Source: Chromatocurvus sp046260765
GTDB taxonomy: Bacteria; Pseudomonadota; Gammaproteobacteria; Pseudomonadales; Halieaceae
DNA: 64,000 nucleotides
Assembly (NCBI GenBank): GCA_046260765.1
Contig: JBHEOO010000008.1
Location: 1 to 64,000, forward strand
Direction: 5' to 3'
A program made the translations under genes and the position numbers. Below the pieces are notes generated by a model. It was not told where the DNA came from, ran no database searches, and saw only the letters and a list, made by a program, of their open reading frames with translations. This document shows positions 54,162-61,324 of the stretch, one piece after another (the stretch's first letter is position 1; the number at the start of each line of letters is the position of its first letter).

Positions 54162-55274
54162 CTACCTCCCGTGCAGTACTTCCACCATGGCAACCTCGCC
54201 GAATCCCGGCGCAGCGTGGTGATCATTGAATGTCGCAGACGTCCCGGAGCGCACTCCAGCACCCAGGACCGCCGCGTACAGGAAAACCAGGGCTTCACAG
54301 GCAAACACAAGCGCATAGGCATGCACAGGCTCCTGCAGAAGCTGTCGTGTAATATCGATGGCAACGGTACCCAGCAATCCACCAAGGCCAAAAGCGATAG
54401 CCTGGGCACCGCCCCAGAGCCCCATGCGCAGTCCGCCGTGCTGCATGCCCGCCATTTTTGTCGACTCGCCCGGCGTCATGCCAAAGACAGTGCCGGCGTA
54501 GGGCTCCAGAATCAGATCCTGCGCGCTGTAGGCAAGCATCGAAACGAAGACAAACAGCGTAAATCGTCGGGCGGTTGGCTCGCGCCATACCTCTGACAGG
54601 GCAGCACGAAAGTTTACTCCTGAAGACGAACTATTCGCGGTGGCGGCAACCGGCGCCTGGCTTTCGGGCGCCTTGGCCTCGATGCCGTGCAGCGCCGCCA
54701 GGGTCAGGCAGACTGCCAGCAGGGAAACCGCGCCGGTGACCGCCACCAGGCGCTCGGGCGAGAAAGGATCAAGGAATTGGCCGGCAACCGTCGCGGTGAT
54801 GGCAAAACCGGCGATCATCATGATCCACACAATGCTGGCGGCAGCGGCGCGCCGCTCCCTCGCGACACGCTGCGAAAGCAGAGTGAGCAGTGAAGTCCCG
54901 GAGGCACCGACACCGAGACCGATTGCAATAAACGAAAGTAGAGCCACAGTGAGACCCACGCCGGGCGAAATCTCGGCAATGGCAGTACCGATGGCCGCGC
55001 CGACACCGCCCAGCGCGAGCACCACAATCCCGCCAATGATCCAGGGGGTGCGCCGACGGCCGATGTCCGAACGGTGCCCGAAGTGGGGTCGGGACATCTG
55101 CACGAGATGGTGAATTGCAACCAGGAAGCCCGGGATCATGGCCGGCAGCGCCAGCTCTACCACCATCACCCGGTTTATCGTGGAGGTAGTAAGGACAACA
55201 ACCGCGCCAATGGAGGTCTGCACAAGACCCAGGCGGACAATGCCAAACCAGCCAAGTGCCGGCAGGTTGTTCAT
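54162..55274 (-). CDS. PucC/LhaA-family (BCD) carrier, probably internally deleted
   Basis: A 370-residue membrane protein of the BCD family. In Rhodobacter the equivalent gene between bchG and bchP is orf428 (428 residues), thought to help handle bacteriochlorophyll. Here about nine hydrophobic helices are visible instead of twelve. The usual QHGG block (residues 278-281) is followed at once by LRMGLWGGAQAIAFGLGG, which normally lies some 60-70 residues further on. The gene overlaps bchG by 4 nt (ATGA). The frame is intact, so it is either a working short form or an in-frame remnant. Confidence 0.85.
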   Translation of the reverse strand: MNNLPALGWFGIVRLGLVQTSIGAVVVLTTSTINRVMVVELALPAMIPGFLVAIHHLVQMSRPHFGHRSDIGRRRTPWIIGGIVVLALGGVGAAIGTAIAEISPGVGLTVALLSFIAIGLGVGASGTSLLTLLSQRVARERRAAAASIVWIMMIAGFAITATVAGQFLDPFSPERLVAVTGAVSLLAVCLTLAALHGIEAKAPESQAPVAATANSSSSGVNFRAALSEVWREPTARRFTLFVFVSMLAYSAQDLILEPYAGTVFGMTPGESTKMAGMQHGGLRMGLWGGAQAIAFGLGGLLGTVAIDITRQLLQEPVHAYALVFACEALVFLYAAVLGAGVRSGTSATFNDHHAAPGFGEVAMVEVLHGR

Positions 55275-56188
55275 GCGCCGACTCCCGGCAGACCGCGCAC
55301 CGCAAAGGCGGCCACGAGCATGCCCAGCACATAGAGTGTCACGCCAGTGCCGTTATACCAGGGCGCAAGCCCCTTGGGGTCAGTCAACAGTCGACGCATC
55401 GCCAGGAGCTGAAGCACCATGCCTGCGCCGATGGCAGCAGCGAAGCCTTCTTTACCCCATGACACCAGCAGGAGAACAACAACGACCTGAGGGACCAGCA
55501 TGACCACACAGGCCAGCCGCGCCGCACGATCCGGGCCCAGCTGGGCAGGAATACTGCGCACGCCCAGCTGCAGGTCACCTTCAATGGCCTTGAAGTCGTT
55601 CAGGGTCATGATGCCATGGGCACCGAGACTGTAGAGCACGGCGAGGATCAGAATCTCGTTGGCCGGCATAGCGCCACCCAACATGACAGCGGCTCCGGTA
55701 ACCCAGGCAAGGCCTTCGTAGGAGAAGCCGACAGCCGCGTTGCCCCACCAGCCATTCAGCTTCAAGCGTGCCGGCGGTGCGCTGTAGGCCCAGGCCAGTA
55801 TCAGACCGAGCACGGTCGCCCAGAAAACCACGGTTCCAAGCGCCGCCGCGAGCAGCAGGCACAGCAGCGACCAGATAATGGCGTAGTAAAGGCCTATCCT
55901 GCCGGGTACGCGACCGGAAGGAATCGGCCTTCCGGGTTCATTGATCGCGTCGACGTGACGATCGAACCAGTCATTCACGATCTGACTGGCCCCACACACC
56001 ATCGGCCCCGCAAGGATCACCCCGGCAACAATGGCCCAGGGCATCTGTGCCGGTGACATACCGGAAGAGACCACGCCGCAGCCAAAAGCCCACATGGGCG
56101 GGAACCAGGTAATGGGCTTGAGCAACTGAAGAAGTGCCCGGGGATCAAGCCGGGCCGGTCGGGTGAGCGCTGATTCAGGAGACTGCAT
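55271..56188 (-). CDS. bchG: bacteriochlorophyll synthase BchG
   Basis: A 305-residue UbiA-family prenyltransferase that esterifies bacteriochlorophyllide with geranylgeraniol. The Asp-rich site NDWFDRHVDAINEPGRPIPS starts at residue 72; eight to nine transmembrane helices are seen. The second motif LNDFKAIEGD is present. ATG 56188 lies at the predicted transcription start (see promoter), so the message may be leaderless. First gene of bchG-pucC-like-bchP. Confidence 0.96.
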   Translation of the reverse strand: MQSPESALTRPARLDPRALLQLLKPITWFPPMWAFGCGVVSSGMSPAQMPWAIVAGVILAGPMVCGASQIVNDWFDRHVDAINEPGRPIPSGRVPGRIGLYYAIIWSLLCLLLAAALGTVVFWATVLGLILAWAYSAPPARLKLNGWWGNAAVGFSYEGLAWVTGAAVMLGGAMPANEILILAVLYSLGAHGIMTLNDFKAIEGDLQLGVRSIPAQLGPDRAARLACVVMLVPQVVVVLLLVSWGKEGFAAAIGAGMVLQLLAMRRLLTDPKGLAPWYNGTGVTLYVLGMLVAAFAVRGLPGVGA

Positions 56189-56194
56189 TCTCTA

Positions 56195-56223
56195 AATATA
56201 GAAGGCCAGCGAATAGGTGTCAA
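56195..56223 (-). promoter_or_regulatory. sigma-70 promoter of bchG
   Basis: On the minus strand TTGACA (56223-56218), a 17-bp spacer and TATATT (56200-56195) are nearly consensus. The -35 box is the ACA arm of a PpsR operator. The start site predicted 6-7 nt downstream falls on or beside the bchG ATG (56188). Confidence 0.75.
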
Positions 56224-56270
56224 TTCATCATGACACTTATTGAAAAAAATAGTGTCATCTTCGTTTTACA
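56218..56270. promoter_or_regulatory. two PpsR/CrtJ operators upstream of bchG
   Basis: TGT-N12-ACA occurs at 56218-56235 and 56253-56270, 17 bp apart. The first is also a longer palindrome, GTGTCA-N8-TGACAC. They lie between ppsR and bchG and cover the bchG -35 box. Confidence 0.82.
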
Positions 56271-56313
56271 CAGAATCAAGGAGAGCGAAAACAGGAGAAA
56301 AGTAAACCGAACC

Positions 56314-57696
56314 TCAGGACGATACCGGATCTGACTCGAAACCGGAGATTTCGTAGCGCCGGAGTTTGGCGTACAGACTCTGTCGACTCAATCCGAGCAA
56401 CTCTGCCGCCGAGGCCCGGTTATCCTGGGTCAACTCCAGGGCCGCCCGGATACACATCGCCTCAATCACATCGGTGGACTCCCGCACCAGTTCCTTCAGC
56501 GGCAGGCGTCCCACGCGATGCGTAATCTGCTCTATCGTTGAGGGCAGGCCCGTACCCATGGTCTGCTGACCGCTGACCCGGCGACTGACGTCGCGGATAA
56601 AAAAGGCAAACATCGGCCGCTGCGGGGACTCCGCCAGTGCCGCGGATACCTCGACATCCGTGTGCACACCGGAATCGCCGCGCAGTACAGTACTGAAGAG
56701 CTTCACCACACCGCGCTCGCGCAGATTGCTCAGCAGCACGCTGAGGTCCACGCCGGAACGCCCGAGCCAGCGATCTGCCACTATTCCTACCGTCTGCTCT
56801 TCATTGACAACCTGCGACAGGTCGACAAACGCCCGGTTCGCCGCCAGGACGCGGCCCTCGGTATCCGTCAGCAGAACGGCGTCCGGCGCCTTCTGCAGCG
56901 CGGGCGACAGCAGCGTATCACTACCGGCACTGGCCAACTGCTCGTGCGCCATTCTCACCAGGAAGCGCGCTTCGCTGGCCTGACGCAGATAGCTGATGAC
57001 AACCGTCACGCGACTGCCGTCGCTCTCGAGCTGCAAGCCAGAGGCATGCGCACGCCCTACAGACTGCGCCTCAAGCATCAGTGAATTAACGGCCTGGACA
57101 CTGTCGCTTCGCAGACCCAGAGGAAAAGCCTTGCCGACAATGCGGAGACCCTGATTACCCAGCAACTCCGCCGCCGCAGGATTGGCCTCAAGAACGCGAC
57201 GGCTGACCGCATCAAGCACCAGTATGGATTCCGACACCAGGTCGAAAAGCTGCCGGTAGCGCGTCTCCACCTGCCGCAGACGCCAGTAATCCGCCTCCAG
57301 CGCCTGCTGCGCGTTGAGCAGCTGCTGACGCAGGCTCGCAACCGCGCGCATGTCCCGCCCGACGGCAAGAATGCGCGTATCGCCCGTGGGCGCAACCATA
57401 CGATACTGCACGGGCAGCAGCGATGAGTCCGCCAGCAGATGATTGACATCGGCGCGTATCGGCGTATCCGGCTCAGCAATAGCTGACCGCAGATATTCCG
57501 TGATACGACCGCGACTTTCCGGGGCTACCGTGTCAACAAGATCAGCGCCAATCCAGCTCTCATCAATGTAGGACTGCAATTCATCGCTGCTGAGCGCCAA
57601 TTCGACAATTTTGCCATTCCTGTCCAGAACAAGAGAAAAATCCGCTACTTTTTCAAGCAGGCTCGCCAGCGCTGATATGTCCAAATCGACAAACAT
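56314..57696 (-). CDS. ppsR: PpsR/CrtJ photosynthesis-gene repressor
   Basis: A 460-residue regulator. It has an N-terminal PAS-like domain (10-115), a coiled-coil linker (119-150), two PAS domains (about 150-250 and 265-370) and a C-terminal Fis-type helix-turn-helix (DNRASAAELLGLSRQSLYAKLRRY). It binds TGT-N12-ACA, and such sites occur beside acsF, bchG and bchF. Only one cysteine exists, C415, just before the HTH, equal to the redox-active HTH cysteine of CrtJ/PpsR. The second cysteine of the Rhodobacter disulfide is absent. Confidence 0.93.
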   Translation of the reverse strand: MFVDLDISALASLLEKVADFSLVLDRNGKIVELALSSDELQSYIDESWIGADLVDTVAPESRGRITEYLRSAIAEPDTPIRADVNHLLADSSLLPVQYRMVAPTGDTRILAVGRDMRAVASLRQQLLNAQQALEADYWRLRQVETRYRQLFDLVSESILVLDAVSRRVLEANPAAAELLGNQGLRIVGKAFPLGLRSDSVQAVNSLMLEAQSVGRAHASGLQLESDGSRVTVVISYLRQASEARFLVRMAHEQLASAGSDTLLSPALQKAPDAVLLTDTEGRVLAANRAFVDLSQVVNEEQTVGIVADRWLGRSGVDLSVLLSNLRERGVVKLFSTVLRGDSGVHTDVEVSAALAESPQRPMFAFFIRDVSRRVSGQQTMGTGLPSTIEQITHRVGRLPLKELVRESTDVIEAMCIRAALELTQDNRASAAELLGLSRQSLYAKLRRYEISGFESDPVSS

Positions 57697-57745
57697 GCAT
57701 TTGGATCCGAATAAAAAAGTTAGTTTTAATTGCCTTAACCTCTAA

Positions 57746-57799
57746 GGACGCAGCGCGACGACTGTACACCTCGGACGCAGCGCGACAACTGTACACCTC
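57746..57799 (+). repeat. 27-bp tandem duplication in the ppsR-bchF intergenic region
   Basis: Copies at 57746-57772 and 57773-57799 differ at one base (G57760/A57787). Each copy contains the palindrome TGTACA, so two TGTACA sites stand 27 bp apart. The duplication begins 50 nt from the ppsR start codon. Confidence 0.92.
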
Positions 57800-57864
57800 T
57801 ACTTGTTGTTCCTGCTTCTGTTTCTCCCGTCCGCAAACATAAGTTAAAGCCAGAAAGTGAGATT

Positions 57865-57908
57865 TGTCAATTTTAGTAGACTATACTTTGTGTAAGGTTT
57901 AGTTGACA
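57865..57908. promoter_or_regulatory. PpsR/CrtJ operator pair upstream of bchF
   Basis: A perfect TGT-N12-ACA is at 57891-57908. A one-mismatch site (TGT-N12-ACT) is at 57865-57882, separated by 8 bp, the spacing known for cooperative CrtJ sites. Its sequence TGTaagGTTTAGTTgACA closely resembles the acsF operator TGTctaGTTTAGTTtACA. Confidence 0.8.
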
Positions 57909-57931
57909 TACGCTTGCAGTGCGTCTAACTT
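57903..57931 (+). promoter_or_regulatory. sigma-70 promoter of the bchF operon
   Basis: TTGACA (57903-57908), a 17-bp spacer and TAACTT (57926-57931). The -35 is the ACA arm of the perfect PpsR operator. The leader would be about 32 nt. Confidence 0.55.
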
Positions 57932-57969
57932 TGGTTTTGACGACACGATAACGACGACCGGATGCCGCC

Positions 57970-58491
57970 ATGGACAACGCACAAACAGCACCCAAACCTC
58001 ACTCTCTCTACACGCCGGAGCAGCGCGCACGCCGCGACGCCTCTCGCTGGACCATCGTTCAGGGCATTCTTGCGCCACTGCAGTTCCTGGTTTTTCTTGT
58101 CAGCGTCGTACTGGTGGTGAATTTCCTGGCCAACGGCAGTGGGCTCGGTGCAGCAACCGCATCCGTCGTCACCAAGACATTGCTGCTCTATACCATCATG
58201 ATCACCGGCGCCATCTGGGAGAAAGAAGTCTTCGGTCGCTACCTGTTCGCCCCGGCTTTCTACTGGGAAGATGTCGTCAGCATGCTGGTCATTGCGCTGC
58301 ACACGGCCTACCTGGTGAGCTGGATGTTTGATCTGTTCTCGCCCGCAGGTCAGATGTGGATCGCACTGGCAGCCTACGCCAGCTATGTCATCAACGCCGG
58401 CCAGTTCCTGCTCAAGCTTGGCGCAGCCCGCCGTGAGTCTGCTGCGGTGGCCGCAACTGAAGATTCAGCCTGGGCGGGGGCAGCAGAATGA
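57970..58491 (+). CDS. bchF: 2-vinyl bacteriochlorophyllide hydratase BchF
   Basis: A 173-residue membrane protein with four hydrophobic segments. YTPEQRARRDASRWTIVQGI and the GAIWEKEVFGRYLFAPAFYWEDVVS block are typical of BchF. It hydrates the C3 vinyl group on the way to bacteriochlorophyll a. ATG 57970 gives the standard start; the Shine-Dalgarno is weak. It overlaps bchN by 4 nt (ATGA). First gene of bchF-N-B-H. Confidence 0.95.
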   Translation: MDNAQTAPKPHSLYTPEQRARRDASRWTIVQGILAPLQFLVFLVSVVLVVNFLANGSGLGAATASVVTKTLLLYTIMITGAIWEKEVFGRYLFAPAFYWEDVVSMLVIALHTAYLVSWMFDLFSPAGQMWIALAAYASYVINAGQFLLKLGAARRESAAVAATEDSAWAGAAE

Positions 58492-59777
58492 CCGGCGCGG
58501 TACTTGCCAGCGACGCGCGCCAGTCCCGGTTCCCGGTTGAACAGGAGCGTGGTCAGCGCGCAGTGTTCTGCGGTCTCACCTCTATCATCTGGCTGCACCG
58601 GAAAATTCAGGACGCCTTCTTCCTCGTGGTGGGGTCCAGAACCTGCGCCCACCTTATCCAGTCCGCTGCCGGCGTCATGATTTTTGCCGAGCCCCGATTC
58701 GCCACAGCAGTGCTGCAGGACAAGGATCTTGCCGGTCTCGCAGATGCTAACGAAGAGCTCGACCGGGTCGCGGCTCAGGTCATCGCAAGACGCCCGGAGA
58801 TACGCACCATTTTCCTCGTCAGTTCCTGCCCATCGGAAGTCATAAAGCTCGATCTCACCAATGCCGCGCAGAGGCTGGGTGAGATCTACGGTGGCCGCGT
58901 AAAGTTCGTCGATTATTCGGGCAGCGGCATCGAGACCACGTTTACCCAGGGCGAGGACCGCTGCCTTGAGAGCCTCACAGCACAATTACCGACAGATAAC
59001 AGCAAAACACCTGCCCTTATGATATGCGGAACCCTGCCCGACGTTGTGGAAGATCAGTTTGCACGAATATTCGAGCAGCTGGGCATAGGCCCTGTGCGCT
59101 TTTTCCCGGCGCGTAACTCGGATGATATGCCCCCGGTGGGCAGCAACACACGACTGTTGCTGGCACAGCCCTATCTGGGTGATACCGCTCGCGCACTCAT
59201 CGACCGTGGCGCGAAGCTGCTTGCCGCGCCCTACCCCTATGGCGCCGAGGGTACCAGCGCATGGCTGCAGGCTGCCGCTACCGAGTGGGGTATACCCGCG
59301 TCTACTTTTGAGTCGGTCACCGCAGCGCCTCGAGCCCGCGCAGAACATGCGGTTGCGGTACAGACCCGTACGCTCGCCGGCAAGCGCATCAGCTTTCTGC
59401 CGGATTCACAGCTCGAGATACCTCTGGCCCGTTTTTTACAGCGGGAATGCCAGATGGAGCTTGGAGAAATCGGGACACCCTTCTTTGATCAGCAGATTCT
59501 TGCTGGCGAATTACCACTGCTTCCGGAGGGCCTGCGCATCACGGAGGGTCAGGAGCTCAACGACCAGCTTGATCGTGTAAGACAGCTGCAACCAGATCTG
59601 ACGGTATGCGGCATGGGTATCGCCAATCCGCTGGAAGCTGAAGGACTGCGCACCAAGTGGTCAATTGAGCTGGTCTTCACGCCGGTGCAGGGCTTCGACC
59701 AGGCGGGCGATCTGGCCGGGTTGTTCACTCGCCCGCTACTTCGCAAGGCACAACTGGGAGCGCAAATATGGAACTGA
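58488..59777 (+). CDS. bchN: dark-operative protochlorophyllide reductase subunit N
   Basis: A 429-residue subunit. C28 (VFCGL), C53 (RTCAH) and C114 (SSCPSEV) are the three cysteine ligands of the [4Fe-4S] NB cluster, whose fourth ligand comes from BchB. The enzyme reduces ring D of protochlorophyllide in the dark and resembles nitrogenase NifD/E. It overlaps bchF by 4 nt and bchB by 10 nt. The reductase partner BchL is beyond the window. Confidence 0.96.
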   Translation: MTGAVLASDARQSRFPVEQERGQRAVFCGLTSIIWLHRKIQDAFFLVVGSRTCAHLIQSAAGVMIFAEPRFATAVLQDKDLAGLADANEELDRVAAQVIARRPEIRTIFLVSSCPSEVIKLDLTNAAQRLGEIYGGRVKFVDYSGSGIETTFTQGEDRCLESLTAQLPTDNSKTPALMICGTLPDVVEDQFARIFEQLGIGPVRFFPARNSDDMPPVGSNTRLLLAQPYLGDTARALIDRGAKLLAAPYPYGAEGTSAWLQAAATEWGIPASTFESVTAAPRARAEHAVAVQTRTLAGKRISFLPDSQLEIPLARFLQRECQMELGEIGTPFFDQQILAGELPLLPEGLRITEGQELNDQLDRVRQLQPDLTVCGMGIANPLEAEGLRTKWSIELVFTPVQGFDQAGDLAGLFTRPLLRKAQLGAQIWN

Positions 59778-61324
59778 CTTTCTGGACCTATGAGGGTCCA
59801 CCCCACGTTGGCGCCATCCGCATCGCTAACTCCATGCGGGGAGTGCACCTGTTGCTGCACTCCCCGCAAGGTGACACCTATGCCGATCTGCTGTTCACGA
59901 TGATAGAACGCAACAATCACCGGCCACCGGTAACCTACACCACCTTCCAGGCAAGAGACCTCGGCGGCAGCACGGCGGAACTGGTCACGGACACGCTGCG
60001 AAAAACCGTAGAGCGCTTCAAGCCGAGCCTGCTCATGGTCGGTGATTCCTGCACGGCCGAGATCATTCAGGATCAGCCGGGCGCACTTGCAGAGGGCGCG
60101 GGCCTGGATATTCCAGTGGTGCCACTGGAGATGCTGGCCTATGCCCGCAAGGAAAACTGGGGCGCCAGCGAGACCTTTTACAGCCTTGTGCGAGCTCTGC
60201 TGGTTCGCCAGGCTCCATCGGCAGACGCACAGCGCCCGGCGCGACCGGAAGGCAAGCGGCCCAGCGTAAACCTGCTCGGACCCAGCTCTCTCGGCTTTCG
60301 CTGCCGCGACGACATCGTGGAGGTGCGCAAGCTGCTCGACACCATTGGCGTCGACGTCAACGTCACGGCACCTCTGGGTGCCTCGCCGCAGGATCTGATG
60401 CGCATCCCGGAAGCCGATGCCAATGTCTGCCTTTACCCGGAAGTGGCCGACGCCGCCTGCTCATGGCTGCAACGCACCTTCAGGCAGCCGACCATCAAGA
60501 CCGTGCCGATCGGTGTCGGCGCCACCGCCGACTTCCTTCAGGAGGTTGCCGATACGCTGCAGCTCGACATCAGCCCGCAGACCGCGGACGACGTATGCCG
60601 ACTGCCCTGGTACTCGCGCTCTGTGGACTCCACCTATCTCACGGGCAAGCGAGTTTTCATTTTTGCCGACGCCACCCATGCGATCGCCGCTGCGCGCATT
60701 GCGCGCGATGAAATGGGTTTTGAAGTGGTGGGCCTGGGCACATTCTCGCGAGAACAGGCAAGGGACGTGCGAGCTGCGGCAAAAGAATACGGCCTGGAAG
60801 CGCTGATTACCGATAACTACGCCGAGGTTGAAAAGGCCGCTACCGAGCTGCAGCCTGAAATGCTCCTTGGCACACAGATGGAGCGGCATATTGCCAAGAA
60901 GCTCGGCATTGGCTGCGTGGTCATCTCAACGCCCGCACACGTGCAGGATTTCCCGGCGCGCTACTCCCCGCAGATGGGCTTCGAGGGCGCCAACGTCATT
61001 TTCGATACCTGGGTGCACCCCTTGATGATGGGGCTTGAAGAACACCTCCTGGCCATGTTCCGTGAGGATTTCGAGTTCAACGACAACGCGACACCCTCGC
61101 ACCTGGCCTGTGTCGGCGGTACCGGACATCGGCCCGAGCTGGGCAGCACTGAAGAAAATGGTGTTGCCGTCTGGAACTCAGATGCAGAAAAAGAACTGAA
61201 AAAAATACCTTTCTTCGTGCGCGGCAAGGCGCGGCGCAATACCGAGCAGTATGCGGCAGAACGCGGTGTCGCAAGCATCAATGTGGAGACGCTTTATGAA
61301 GCCAAAGCCCATTACAGCCGCTGA
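59768..61324 (+). CDS. bchB: dark-operative protochlorophyllide reductase subunit B
   Basis: A 518-residue subunit. D36 (SPQGDTYAD) is the unusual aspartate ligand of the NB cluster. GDSCTAEIIQDQPG and HVQDFPARYSPQMGFEGAN are family blocks; the C-terminal region after about 420 contributes to the substrate pocket. It overlaps bchN by 10 nt and contains the bchH start codon in its last 29 nt. Confidence 0.96.
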   Translation: MELTFWTYEGPPHVGAIRIANSMRGVHLLLHSPQGDTYADLLFTMIERNNHRPPVTYTTFQARDLGGSTAELVTDTLRKTVERFKPSLLMVGDSCTAEIIQDQPGALAEGAGLDIPVVPLEMLAYARKENWGASETFYSLVRALLVRQAPSADAQRPARPEGKRPSVNLLGPSSLGFRCRDDIVEVRKLLDTIGVDVNVTAPLGASPQDLMRIPEADANVCLYPEVADAACSWLQRTFRQPTIKTVPIGVGATADFLQEVADTLQLDISPQTADDVCRLPWYSRSVDSTYLTGKRVFIFADATHAIAAARIARDEMGFEVVGLGTFSREQARDVRAAAKEYGLEALITDNYAEVEKAATELQPEMLLGTQMERHIAKKLGIGCVVISTPAHVQDFPARYSPQMGFEGANVIFDTWVHPLMMGLEEHLLAMFREDFEFNDNATPSHLACVGGTGHRPELGSTEENGVAVWNSDAEKELKKIPFFVRGKARRNTEQYAAERGVASINVETLYEAKAHYSR

